Below are positions 35,628 to 43,845 of a DNA stretch of 64,000 nt, piece by piece (position 1 is the first letter of the stretch; the number at the start of each line of letters is the position of its first letter). Below the pieces are notes generated by a model. It made no database searches. It was given only the letters and a program-made list of their open reading frames with translations, and was not told the DNA's origin. Both the position numbers and the translations under genes were made by a program. The stretch comes from Streptomyces sp. NRRL F-6492. Its GTDB lineage: Bacteria; Actinomycetota; Actinomycetes; Streptomycetales; Streptomycetaceae. The stretch spans positions 1 through 64,000 of the forward strand of contig NZ_LGEG01000024.1 of NCBI RefSeq assembly GCF_001280125.1. Reading direction: 5' to 3'.

Positions 35628-36602
35628 ATGTCCGGAACGCAGGCATGGGGATTCACGGACGACAGGGGCGAGCAGCTGGGGGCGGCCCGGGTGCCGAGGC
35701 GGGTGGTCGCGTACGTACGGGCCGGGGCCGCCCTGTACGACCTGGGGGTGACACCGGTCGCGGTGTACGGCTCCGGGCACGACGGCGAGGTGTACGACCC
35801 GGCGAAGGCGGGCGTCCTGGAGGCGGTCGGGGTGCCGTACCTCGGGCCGGGCCGGGACCTGGACGAGGGGGTGCTGCGGGAGCTGCGGCCGGACGTCGTC
35901 GTCGACGTGACGTACGACGGGAAGGGCCCGTACGCGCTGGACAAGGCGCTCGTCGAGCGGCTCGGGGTGCCGCTCGTCGCCCTCTCCGTCGGCGGCGGCG
36001 GGCTCGACCTGCCGGCCATCCTCGACCGGTTCGCCGCCCTGGCCGCCGGGCTGAGGGTCGTGGGTCCGGAGGTCGTGGGCCCGGAGGCCGGGGGGCCGGG
36101 GGGCGCGGACGTGGTGGTCGTGAGTCCGGTGGTCGTGGGCGCGGAGGCGCTGGGGCCGGAGATCGTGCGTCCGGTGACCGTGAGTCCGGGCGTCGGGCCC
36201 GGTCAGGGGGCCGCCCTCGCGGAGTTCGAGGCCGCCGAGGCCGCGCTCCGGGAGGCGGCGGCCCGGACCGGGCTGCGGGTGCTCGCGCTCTCCGGGGCCG
36301 GTCCCGAGCAGGTGCACCTGGCCCGCCCGCAGGCCTGGCCCGAGCTGGCGTGGCTCGCCGGGCTCGGGCTCCGGCTGCTCGACCCGGGTCCCGGGCCCGG
36401 CGCCAACTGGCTCACCGCCGGCTGGGAGCTGGCCGCCGGGCTCCGTCCCGACCTGGTCCTCTTCGACGACCGGGACCACGCCACGCCTCCGTACGCCCTG
36501 CCCGGCGGGGTGCGGCTGGCTCCCTGGAACCCGGAGATCCCGCCCAGCCCCGCCGCGTACGCCCGCTTCTTCCGTGATCTCGCGGAGGCGCTGGCTCCCT
36601 GA
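35628..36602 (+). CDS. Periplasmic-binding-protein-2-like (siderophore/cobalamin type) protein without signal peptide
   Basis: A 324-residue protein with the TroA/FhuD-like class III binding-protein look: a VPRRVVAYVRAGAALYDLGV entry, PVAVYGSG and LRPDVVVDVTYDGK in lobe 1, then a long helix and a second lobe with LSGAGPEQVHL and WELAAGLRPDLVLFDDRD. It starts at ATG 35628 with no signal peptide or lipobox, and no permease or ATPase gene is adjacent. Residues about 142-190 are a low-complexity VVGPE/VVVVSPVVVG insertion from repeated DNA. It may be a cytosolic ligand-binding protein; a missed upstream signal sequence is possible but not visible. Confidence 0.75.
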   Translation: MSGTQAWGFTDDRGEQLGAARVPRRVVAYVRAGAALYDLGVTPVAVYGSGHDGEVYDPAKAGVLEAVGVPYLGPGRDLDEGVLRELRPDVVVDVTYDGKGPYALDKALVERLGVPLVALSVGGGGLDLPAILDRFAALAAGLRVVGPEVVGPEAGGPGGADVVVVSPVVVGAEALGPEIVRPVTVSPGVGPGQGAALAEFEAAEAALREAAARTGLRVLALSGAGPEQVHLARPQAWPELAWLAGLGLRLLDPGPGPGANWLTAGWELAAGLRPDLVLFDDRDHATPPYALPGGVRLAPWNPEIPPSPAAYARFFRDLAEALAP

Positions 36603-36616
36603 GGGGCGCCCCGGGC

Positions 36617-37048
36617 TCAGGCCGGGGTCGCCGCCAGGCGGGTGCGGAGGGACTGGGCGAACTCCTCCGCGCGGGCGAGCTGCGTGCGCAGTTCGGCGAC
36701 GCGCTCGGCGGCGGCCTCCTCGTAGCGGCGGACGCGGGAGACGAGGGCGGCCCGCTCGTCCGGGGCGAGTTCCGTGTCCGTGCCCGGGCGGTCGGCGGCC
36801 AGCCGGTCCACGGCCGTGAGGAGTTCGCGGGTCTCGTCCAGGGTGAAGCCGAGCGGCTTCATCCGGCGGACCACCATGAGCCGGGACACGTCCTCGTCCG
36901 TGTAGAGGGGGAAGCCGCCGGGGGAGGCCGCCGACGGGACGACCAGGCCGCTGTCCTCGTACTGCCGGATGGTGCGCAGGGGCAGCTCGGTCCGTGCGGC
37001 GACCTCGCCGATCTGCAGGGGCTCTCCGGCCATGCGTACTCCGCTCAC
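36617..37048 (-). CDS. MerR-family transcriptional regulator
   Basis: A 143-residue MerR protein: QIGEVAARTELPLRTIRQYEDSGL is the HTH, followed by the wing and the MRRMKPLGFTLDE-like second HTH (here MVVRRMKPLGFTLDETRELL) and a long dimerisation coiled coil to the C-terminus. No effector-domain cysteines are seen. GTG 37048 has GAGGAAGGA upstream; ATG 37033 is an alternative. It is divergent from the KimA-like gene (104 bases apart) and could regulate it. The 3' end is 14 bases from the convergent binding-protein gene. Confidence 0.88.
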   Translation of the reverse strand: MSGVRMAGEPLQIGEVAARTELPLRTIRQYEDSGLVVPSAASPGGFPLYTDEDVSRLMVVRRMKPLGFTLDETRELLTAVDRLAADRPGTDTELAPDERAALVSRVRRYEEAAAERVAELRTQLARAEEFAQSLRTRLAATPA

Positions 37049-37152
37049 GCGTCAGGTCCTTCCTCGTACGGGGGCTCCAGCGGGGTGCGGGGCACCCCCC
37101 TCAGGGCGCGGCTTCCGCGCATTACATACCATTCGTCCTAACTTCAGCACTT

Positions 37153-39144
37153 ATGAGAGCTGGAAGTGCGGCGAAACGCCTGCTCGTAGGCCGTCCGCTG
37201 GAGAGCGGGCGGCTCGGCGAGACCCTGCTGCCGAAGCGGGTCGCGCTGCCGGTCTTCTGCAGCGACCCGCTCTCCTCGGTCGCCTACGCCACCGAGGAGA
37301 TCCTGCTGATCCTCGCCCTCGGCGGCCTGGCCGTGCTCCATCTGACCTGGTACGCGGCGGCCGGCATCGTGCTGCTGCTCCTGGTGGTGGTCGCCTCCTA
37401 CCGGCAGACCTGCTACGCCTACCCGGGCGGCGGCGGGGCCTACGTCGTCTCCGCCGAGAACCTGGGGCAGCGGGCCGCGCTCACCGCCGCCTCCGCGCTG
37501 CTCATCGACTACGTGATGACCGTCGCCGTCTCCGTCGTCTCCGGGGTCGCCGCCATCACCTCCGCCGCCCCCGCGCTCGACGGGCACGCCGTGGCCCTGT
37601 CGGTGTTCTTCGTCGTGGTCCTGGCCTGGCTGAACCTGCGCGGGGTCCGCGAGGCGGGGCGCTGGTTCGCCCTGCCCACGTACGCCTTCATCGGCGTGAT
37701 CCACCTGATGTTCGCGGTGGCCGCCGTGCGGATGGCGACCGGCACGACGATCCGGGCCGAGTCCGCCGACCTGCCCGTCGACGAGGTCTCCGCCTACTCG
37801 GGGCTCGCGCTCGTCCTGCTCGGCCTGCGCGCCTTCGCCTCCGGCTGCACCGCGCTGACCGGCGTCGAGGCCGTCAGCAACGGCGTCCCCGCCTTCGCGA
37901 AGCCGAAGAGCCGCAACGCCGCCACCACCCTGGCGATCATGGGCGGGCTCTCCGTGACCATGTTCCTCGGGATCACCGTGCTCGCCATGGTGTACGAGGT
38001 GCACGTCGCGGAGGACCCCACGGAGCTGGGACTCGCCCCCGGCACCCCGACCTCCACCGCGCTCGCCCAGATCGGACGGGCCACCTTCGGCGACTGGCAC
38101 GTCCTCTTCTACGTCCTCCAGGCCGTCACCGCCGGCGTCCTGGTCCTGGCGGCCAACACCGCCTTCAACGGCTTCCCGATGCTCGCCTCCGTCCTGGGCC
38201 GGGACCGCTACGCGCCCCGCCAGCTCTTCCACCGCGGCGACCGGCTCGTGTACTCCAACGGCATCGTCCTCCTCGCGCTCGCCGCGATCGCCCTCGTCGT
38301 CGCCTTCGACGCCCAGCTGACCCGCCTCATCCAGCTCTACATCGTCGGCGTCTTCGTCTCCTTCACCCTTTCCCAGGCCGGCATGGTCAAGCACTGGCGG
38401 CGAGAACTCGCCAAGCCCGCCGGGGCGGCCCCGCGGCACGCGCTGCACCGCCGCCTCGCGATCAACGCCTTCGGCGCCTGTCTGACGGCGGTCGTCCTCG
38501 TCATCGTCCTCGTCACCAAGTTCACCCACGGCGCCTGGCTGGTCGTCCTCGCGATGCCGGTGCTCTACGCCGGGATGAAGGGGGTGCGACGGCACTACGA
38601 CACCGTCGCCGCCGAGGTCGCCGTCGGCCCCGGCGAGCGCCCCCGCGCCCTCGCCGAGCACCACGTCCTGGTCCTCGTGGCCTCGGTCAACGCGCCCAGC
38701 CTCCGCGCCCTGTCGTACGCGAAGACCCTGCGGCCCGCCTCGCTCACGGCCGTCACCGTCGCCGAGGACCCGGCGCGGGCGGAGGAGCTCCGCGCGACCT
38801 GGGAGGCCCACGGCATCGACGTACCGCTGCGTGTGCTCGGCTCCCCGTACCGCTCGATCGTCCAGCCGGTCCTGCGGCACGTCCGGGAGGCGCCCGAGCG
38901 GAAGGGGGACGCGGTCGTCTCGGTGGTCATCCCCGAGTACGTGGTCGGGCACTGGTGGGAGCAGCCGCTGCACAACCAGAGCGCCCTGCGCCTCAAGGCC
39001 CGGCTGCTGTTCATGAAGAACGTCGTGGTCATCGACGTGCCGTACCGGCTGGCCTCCGCGCGCGAGCTGGCGTCCGAACGCGCGCGGGCGGCGAAGGCCG
39101 CGGAGACGGCGGAGCCCGGGGAGGGCGGCGAGCACCCCTCCTGA
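37153..39144 (+). CDS. kimA: KimA-like APC-superfamily potassium importer
   Basis: A 663-residue protein with about twelve membrane helices and a C-terminal cytosolic domain (~480-640). Several blocks match Bacillus KimA (YdaO): SDPLSSVAYATEEILLI near residue 35, YRQTCYAYPGGGGAY, GCTALTGVEAVSNGVPAF, ANTAFNGFPMLA and SNGI in the transporter core, and SYAKTLRP, SPYRSIVQP and LHNQSA in the tail. KimA is a high-affinity proton/potassium symporter inhibited by cyclic di-AMP. No ribosome site precedes ATG 37153, so translation may be leaderless. A divergent MerR gene lies upstream. No c-di-AMP riboswitch is recognisable in the short spacer. Confidence 0.87.
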   Translation: MRAGSAAKRLLVGRPLESGRLGETLLPKRVALPVFCSDPLSSVAYATEEILLILALGGLAVLHLTWYAAAGIVLLLLVVVASYRQTCYAYPGGGGAYVVSAENLGQRAALTAASALLIDYVMTVAVSVVSGVAAITSAAPALDGHAVALSVFFVVVLAWLNLRGVREAGRWFALPTYAFIGVIHLMFAVAAVRMATGTTIRAESADLPVDEVSAYSGLALVLLGLRAFASGCTALTGVEAVSNGVPAFAKPKSRNAATTLAIMGGLSVTMFLGITVLAMVYEVHVAEDPTELGLAPGTPTSTALAQIGRATFGDWHVLFYVLQAVTAGVLVLAANTAFNGFPMLASVLGRDRYAPRQLFHRGDRLVYSNGIVLLALAAIALVVAFDAQLTRLIQLYIVGVFVSFTLSQAGMVKHWRRELAKPAGAAPRHALHRRLAINAFGACLTAVVLVIVLVTKFTHGAWLVVLAMPVLYAGMKGVRRHYDTVAAEVAVGPGERPRALAEHHVLVLVASVNAPSLRALSYAKTLRPASLTAVTVAEDPARAEELRATWEAHGIDVPLRVLGSPYRSIVQPVLRHVREAPERKGDAVVSVVIPEYVVGHWWEQPLHNQSALRLKARLLFMKNVVVIDVPYRLASARELASERARAAKAAETAEPGEGGEHPS

Positions 39145-39154
39145 CCCTGGCCGC

Positions 39155-39282
39155 TCCCGACCCGGAGAAACCCGGACCGCTCCCGACCCGGACCGCTCCC
39201 GACCCGGAAACCCTGGCCGTTCCCGACCCGGAGAAACCCGGACCGCTCCCGACCCGGAAACCCTGGCCGCTCCCGACCCGGA
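39155..39282. repeat. Tandem repeat of TCCCGACCCGGA-containing units after kimA
   Basis: TCCCGACCCGGA occurs six times at 39155, 39181, 39197, 39221, 39247 and 39271 (spacings 26, 16, 24, 26 and 24 bases). Between them are either GAAACCCGGACCGC or AACCCTGGCCG(T/C) blocks. The array starts 10 bases after the kimA stop and fills most of the 181-base gap before the convergent gene. Confidence 0.92.
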
Positions 39283-39325
39283 GAAACCCGGGCCGTCCCC
39301 GGCCCGCGTCGTTCCTACCGCGTCC

Positions 39326-39757
39326 TCACGGCCACACCAGGCAGTACGGCTGGTGTCCCGCCTCGTGGAGGCGGACCGAGAAGTCCTGCCACTCGTGGAG
39401 CAGCTGGTAGACGTCGAAGGCGTCGCGCGGGCCGCCGCGGTCCGGGACCGTGGACCAGATGAAGGCGGCGGCGCCGACCGACTCCTCGCCGATCGCGCGC
39501 AGCGGGTCGACGACGGTCATCGGCAGCTTCACCACCGCGTAGTCGGGGTGCAGGACCACCAGCTCCAGCGGGGGCACCTTGTACAGGGGCATGCCCTGGA
39601 TGCCGGTGAGGACCATGGCCGCTATGGTCTCCGGCTTGATCTTGGTGAACATGCCGCCCATGCCGAGCTCGTCGCCGCCGAGCTCCTCGGGACGCATCGA
39701 GATCGGCACGCGGGCCGCCGTGGCGCCGTCGGGCGCGCCGAAGTACTTGTACGTCAC
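39326..39757 (-). CDS. Conserved hypothetical protein, SCO-type
   Basis: A 143-residue soluble protein beginning MTYKYFGAPDGATAARVPI (GTG 39757 after a GGGAGGGG site). Segments such as LVVLHPDYAVVKLPM, AFIWSTVPDRGG and HEAGHQPYCLVWP are strongly conserved-looking, and I recall near-identical proteins next to hemL in other streptomycetes. No known catalytic motif. It is divergent from hemL with a 446-base spacer. Function unknown. Confidence 0.82.
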   Translation of the reverse strand: MTYKYFGAPDGATAARVPISMRPEELGGDELGMGGMFTKIKPETIAAMVLTGIQGMPLYKVPPLELVVLHPDYAVVKLPMTVVDPLRAIGEESVGAAAFIWSTVPDRGGPRDAFDVYQLLHEWQDFSVRLHEAGHQPYCLVWP

Positions 39758-40061
39758 CCCCAACCGGCCCCTCCCGCCCCCGGCGTCCCGCTCGTCCCGG
39801 GCGTCCGGAGGGCCTTGCCTTCCCGGAGCGTCCGGAATCGGGTCTTCGGTCCGCCGGCGCCGGTGCCTTCCCCGCCGGGCAGACTCCGGACCCAGGTCGT
39901 CCGTCCCCTCGCCCGGTCCGCCACCGCGATGCATATCTCCACCCGACTGCTTTTTCTCGGCAACACGACCCCGCCGCGCAACCCGATCATCGTGACAGTG
40001 ACCTCCCCCGCGCTCGTACGGCGAAACACCCGTCCGCGAGAACGCCGTGGCCTCTGACACC

Positions 40062-40130
40062 ATGGATTCCGTGAGCCATCCCTATGACGCCCCAGTTTCG
40101 CAGACGCGGAGGGCGGACGCCCCGGCGTAA
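40062..40130 (+). other. Short leader ORF mimicking the HemL N-terminus
   Basis: A 22-codon ORF (ATG 40062, or GTG 40071; stop TAA 40128) upstream of hemL. From the GTG it reads [12 protein letters not shown] against Hem[13 protein letters not shown]. Bases 40083-40107 match 40216-40240 at 21 of 25 positions, and the distance from GTG to the matching block is 12 bases in both. It is in a different frame from hemL, so no fusion is possible. It could be a leader peptide or a decayed duplication of the start of hemL. The remaining 39758-40203 spacer holds no other gene I can support. Confidence 0.6.
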
Positions 40131-40203
40131 TACACGGGATGTCCACGCCGTCCCTCCGTTCCCGTTGTCGTGCCCTCAGTCGTTCTCGCAGGTCAGGATC
40201 ACA

Positions 40204-41511
40204 GTGCCGTATTCATACGAAGCCCCAGTCTCACAGACGCTTTTCGACCGCGCTTCCCTCGTGACGCCCGGCGGCGTGAACTCACCGGTGCGTGCCTTCC
40301 GGGCCGTGGGTGGAACGCCCCGGTTCATGGTGTCCGGTTCCGGTCCGTACCTCACCGACGCGGACGGGCGGGAGTACGTCGACCTGGTCTGCTCGTGGGG
40401 ACCGATGATCCTCGGCCACGCGCACCCGGAGGTCACCGCGGCCGTGCAGGCCGCCGTGGCGCGCGGCACCTCCTTCGGCACCCCCGGCGAGGGCGAGGTG
40501 GCGCTCGCGGAGGAGATCGTCGCGCGCGTGGAGCCGGTCGAGCAGGTGCGCCTGGTCTCCTCGGGCACCGAGGCGACGATGTCCGCGATCCGGCTGGCCC
40601 GCGGGTTCACCGGACGCGCGAAGGTCGTCAAGTTCGCGGGCTGCTACCACGGTCACGTGGACGCGCTGCTCGCCGCGGCCGGTTCCGGCCTCGCCACCTT
40701 CGCGCTGCCGGACACGCCCGGGGTGACCGGCGCGCAGGCCGGCGACACGATCGTGCTGCCGTACAACGACCTGGAGGCGGTGCGGACCGCGTTCGCCGCG
40801 AACCCGGGCGAGATCGCCTGCGTCATCACCGAGGCCTCGCCGGGCAACATGGGCGTCGTCCCGCCGGCCGAGGGCTTCAACCAGGGCCTGGCGGACCTGT
40901 GCCGGGAGAACGGCGCGCTGTACATCTCGGACGAGGTGATGACCGGTTTCCGCACCTCGAAGGCCGGCTGGTACGGCGTCGACGGCGTGAAGCCCGACCT
41001 GCTGACCTTCGGCAAGGTCATGGGCGGTGGCTTCCCGGCCGCCGCGTTCGGCGGCCGCGCCGACGTCATGGGGCACCTCGCTCCGGCGGGCCCGGTCTAC
41101 CAGGCGGGCACGCTCTCCGGGAACCCGGTCGCGACCGCCGCCGGGCTCGCGCAGCTGCGGCTGCTCGACGACGCCGCGTACGCGAAGGTGGACGCGGTCT
41201 CGGCGGAGATCCGGGGCCTGGTCGCGGACGCGCTGTCCAAGGAGGGCGTGGCGCACCGGCTGCAGACCGCCTCCAACATGTTCTCGGTGTTCTTCACCGC
41301 CGACGAGGTGCGGAACTACGAGGACGCGAAGAAGCAGGAGGCCTTCCGCTTCAACGCCTTCTTCCACTCGATGCTGGCCGACGGGGTGTACCTGCCGCCG
41401 TCCGCGTTCGAGTCCTGGTTCGTGTCGACGGCACACGACGGGCGGGCGGTCGAGCGGATCGCCGCCGCGCTCCCGGCCGCCGCCCGCGCCGCCGCGGAGG
41501 CGACGGCATGA
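40204..41511 (+). CDS. hemL: Glutamate-1-semialdehyde 2,1-aminomutase
   Basis: A 435-residue PLP enzyme converting glutamate-1-semialdehyde to 5-aminolevulinate, downstream of HemA. The N-terminus carries the family [34 protein letters not shown] and [10 protein letters not shown] contact the cofactor, and the Schiff-base Lys is in [12 protein letters not shown]. Length is normal. GTG 40204 follows AGGA by six bases. Translation continues into the phosphatase gene through an ATGA overlap. Its N-terminal coding region has a near-copy 133 bases upstream. Confidence 0.96.
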   Translation: MPYSYEAPVSQTLFDRASLVTPGGVNSPVRAFRAVGGTPRFMVSGSGPYLTDADGREYVDLVCSWGPMILGHAHPEVTAAVQAAVARGTSFGTPGEGEVALAEEIVARVEPVEQVRLVSSGTEATMSAIRLARGFTGRAKVVKFAGCYHGHVDALLAAAGSGLATFALPDTPGVTGAQAGDTIVLPYNDLEAVRTAFAANPGEIACVITEASPGNMGVVPPAEGFNQGLADLCRENGALYISDEVMTGFRTSKAGWYGVDGVKPDLLTFGKVMGGGFPAAAFGGRADVMGHLAPAGPVYQAGTLSGNPVATAAGLAQLRLLDDAAYAKVDAVSAEIRGLVADALSKEGVAHRLQTASNMFSVFFTADEVRNYEDAKKQEAFRFNAFFHSMLADGVYLPPSAFESWFVSTAHDGRAVERIAAALPAAARAAAEATA

Positions 41512-42272
41512 GCGACGTGCGGACCCCGGACGGCGTGAGCGACGCGAGCGACGTGGAAGCGCTGAACGACGCCGTGAACGCGGAGAAGCCCGTGGGCGAC
41601 GACGACATCACCGTCGTCCACCTGATGCGCCACGGCGAGGTGCACAACCCCGACGGCGTCCTCTACGGGCGCCGGGCCGGCTACCACCTCTCCGAGCTCG
41701 GCCGGGAGATGGCGGACCGGGTCGCGGAGCACCTGGCCGGCCGGGACGTCACGTACGTCGTCGCCTCCCCGCTGGAGCGGGCGCAGGAGACGGCGGCGCC
41801 GGTCGCCGCGTCGCACGGCCTGGAGCTGGCCAGTGACCCGCGTCTCATCGAGGCGGCGAACGTCTTCGAGGGCAAGACCTTCGGCGTCGGCGACGGGGCG
41901 CTGCGCAAGCCGGCGAACTGGAAGCACCTGACCAACCCGTTCCAGCCGTCCTGGGGCGAGCCGTACGTCGAGCAGGTCGTCCGCATGATGGGCGCGCTCG
42001 ACGCGGCGAAGGACGCGGCCCGGGGTCACGAGGCGGTCTGCGTCAGCCACCAGCTGCCGATCTGGATCGTCCGCAGCTTCGTGGAGAAGCGGCGGCTGTG
42101 GCACGACCCGCGGCGGCGGCAGTGCACGCTGGCGTCGCTGACCTCGTTCACGTACCGGGGCGACAGGATCGTCTCGGTGGGGTACAGCGAGCCGGCCCGG
42201 GACCTGGTCCCGGCGCACCTGCTCGCGGGCGCGAAGCCGGTCAAGGGGAAGTCGAAGGCCTTCGGGGCGTAG
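41508..42272 (+). CDS. Histidine phosphatase (phosphoglycerate mutase-like)
   Basis: A 254-residue branch-1 histidine phosphatase: [10 protein letters not shown] contains the phospho-accepting His in [14 protein letters not shown] follows, and SHQLPIWIV near residue 180 carries the second catalytic His. The first ~30 residues are Asp/Val-rich and the last ~15 Lys-rich. Coupling to hemL by ATGA overlap is conserved in streptomycetes, but no heme-related substrate is known. A very strong terminator follows 58 bases after the stop. Confidence 0.9.
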   Translation: MSDVRTPDGVSDASDVEALNDAVNAEKPVGDDDITVVHLMRHGEVHNPDGVLYGRRAGYHLSELGREMADRVAEHLAGRDVTYVVASPLERAQETAAPVAASHGLELASDPRLIEAANVFEGKTFGVGDGALRKPANWKHLTNPFQPSWGEPYVEQVVRMMGALDAAKDAARGHEAVCVSHQLPIWIVRSFVEKRRLWHDPRRRQCTLASLTSFTYRGDRIVSVGYSEPARDLVPAHLLAGAKPVKGKSKAFGA

Positions 42273-42330
42273 CTCCGTCCGGAGGGTCGGGCGCGTCCGC
42301 GGGACGGCCCGGCTTGACGGGGCGGGGTCC

Positions 42331-42374
42331 AGGGCGTTCGGATGATGTTCATGTCATCCGAACGCCCTTAAATT
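42331..42374 (+). terminator. Intrinsic terminator after hemL operon
   Basis: AGGGCGTTCGGATGA (42331-42345) and its exact complement (42354-42368) form a 15-bp stem with the eight-base loop TGTTCATG, followed by TAAATTTTTG. Confidence 0.93.
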
Positions 42375-42433
42375 TTTGTGCTATTTAACGGGAACCCCCG
42401 TGTTCCTCCCTGCATCTCACTGTTTGTCGGTTT

Positions 42434-42451
42434 GGATGACATTCAGGTCAT
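42434..42451. promoter_or_regulatory. ATGAC-N6-GTCAT inverted repeat, candidate operator
   Basis: GGATGACATTCAGGTCAT lies 25 bases before the deacetylase-like gene. It contains the inverted repeat ATGAC/GTCAT and matches the terminator tip sequence at 42340-42357 at 15 of 18 positions, 94 bases upstream. It may be an operator; the shared sequence could be coincidental or reflect transfer of a short element. Confidence 0.45.
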
Positions 42452-42475
42452 ACGTCAGCGCGAATTGGGGACGGC

Positions 42476-43744
42476 ATGCGCGAGATCAGCGGAATCACTC
42501 GAAGGGGGCTGCTCGGGGCGGGCGTTGGGGCCGCCGCGGCGATGGGCATCGCGGCGTGCAGCACCCCGAAACAGGACAAGGCTGGACATCCCGGGCCCAA
42601 CAAGCCCGGCCAGGGCGGCGACACCACGGCGGACCCGGGCACCCCCACCCCGACCAAGGACCCCGTGCGGCTCATCGGCGACGGCTCCACCGCCGACACC
42701 GGCAAGCAGCCGCACCAGCCCGACGCCCCCGTCCCGCTCGAACCCGGCCAGACCCCGCCCCAGTTCGTGATCTTCTCCTGGGACGGCGCCGGCGAGGTCG
42801 GCAACGGGCTCTTCCCCCGCTTCCTCGAACTCGCCAGGAACCACGACGCGGCGATGACCTTCTTCCTCTCCGGGATCTACCTCCTCCCCGAGTCGAAGAA
42901 GAACCTCTACCGCCCGCCGAACAACCGCGTCGGCGCCTCCGACATCGGCTACCTCACCGACGACCACGTCAAGGACACCCTGAAGTACGTCCGGCAGGCC
43001 TGGCTCGAAGGCCACGAGATCGGCACCCACTTCAACGGGCACTTCTGCGGCGGCTCCGGCTCCGTCGGCAACTGGACCCCGGCCCAGTGGCAGAGCGAGA
43101 TCGACCAGGCCGTGAAGTTCGTCACCGAGTGGAAGACCAACAGCGGCTGGACCGAGCTCGACCCGCTCCCCTTCGACTACTCCAAGGAACTCGTCGGCGG
43201 CCGCACCCCCTGCCTCCTCGGCCAGGACAACCTGCTGCCCACCGCCAAGCGGCTCGGCTGGCGCTACGACGCCAGCTCGCCCGGCGGCCGCCAGACCTGG
43301 CCCGACAAGCGCCAGGGGATCTGGGACCTCCCGCTCCAGGCCGTGCCCTTCCCCGGGCACTCCTTCGAAGTCCTCTCCATGGACTACAACATGCTCGCCA
43401 ACCAGTCGAAGAACAGCACGAAGGGCATGCCCTCCCGCTATCCGGGCTGGCGCAAGCAGGCGGCCGGGGCGTACCTCTCCGGCTTCACGCGCGCGTACGA
43501 GACGAATCGCGCGCCCTTCTTCATCGGCAACCACTTCGAGCAGTGGAACGGCGGCATCTACATGGACGCCGTCGAAGAGGCGCTCAAGGGAATGGCCGGA
43601 AAGAAGGACGTCCGGCTCGTCTCCTTCCGGCAGTTCACGGACTGGCTCGACGTCCAGGACCCGAAGATCCTCGCGAAGCTGCGCGGCCTGGGCGTCGGAG
43701 AGAAGCCCGCCGGCGGCTGGAACGCCTTTCTCAAGGCCGCCTGA
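42476..43744 (+). CDS. NodB/polysaccharide-deacetylase-like exported lipoprotein
   Basis: A 422-residue protein with a Tat-type signal: the twin arginine in GITRRGLLGAG, an h-region and a lipobox IAACST (lipid Cys at about 30). A Pro/Gly/Asp linker comes next. The globular part has the NodB-like strand FSWDGAGEVG where deacetylases have TFDDG, and the GHEIGTHFNGHF segment supplying metal histidines. The first catalytic Asp pair is reduced to one Asp, so activity is uncertain. Located on the outer membrane face, and situated between the hemL operon and the cytochrome c maturation genes. Confidence 0.85.
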   Translation: MREISGITRRGLLGAGVGAAAAMGIAACSTPKQDKAGHPGPNKPGQGGDTTADPGTPTPTKDPVRLIGDGSTADTGKQPHQPDAPVPLEPGQTPPQFVIFSWDGAGEVGNGLFPRFLELARNHDAAMTFFLSGIYLLPESKKNLYRPPNNRVGASDIGYLTDDHVKDTLKYVRQAWLEGHEIGTHFNGHFCGGSGSVGNWTPAQWQSEIDQAVKFVTEWKTNSGWTELDPLPFDYSKELVGGRTPCLLGQDNLLPTAKRLGWRYDASSPGGRQTWPDKRQGIWDLPLQAVPFPGHSFEVLSMDYNMLANQSKNSTKGMPSRYPGWRKQAAGAYLSGFTRAYETNRAPFFIGNHFEQWNGGIYMDAVEEALKGMAGKKDVRLVSFRQFTDWLDVQDPKILAKLRGLGVGEKPAGGWNAFLKAA

Positions 43745-43774
43745 TCATTCTCGGGCGTCTCCCCTTAGCCATCC

Positions 43775-43804
43775 TTGACAAGGTGCTTTACGGGCACGTA
43801 GGGG
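43775..43804 (+). promoter_or_regulatory. Vegetative-type promoter before the resA-like gene
   Basis: TTGACA (43775-43780), an 18-base spacer and TAGGGG (43799-43804) lie about 40 bases before the start of the thioredoxin-like lipoprotein gene. A perfect -35 is uncommon in streptomycetes, so this is a believable housekeeping promoter for the cytochrome c maturation genes. Confidence 0.65.
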
Positions 43805-43845
43805 GGTGCCCAAGATCCCCCAAACGCCCATGCGAAACTTTTCAC

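Noticed and set aside
37049..37152. c-di-AMP (ydaO) riboswitch upstream of kimA
   Set aside because: The spacer is too short and lacks the conserved riboswitch core.
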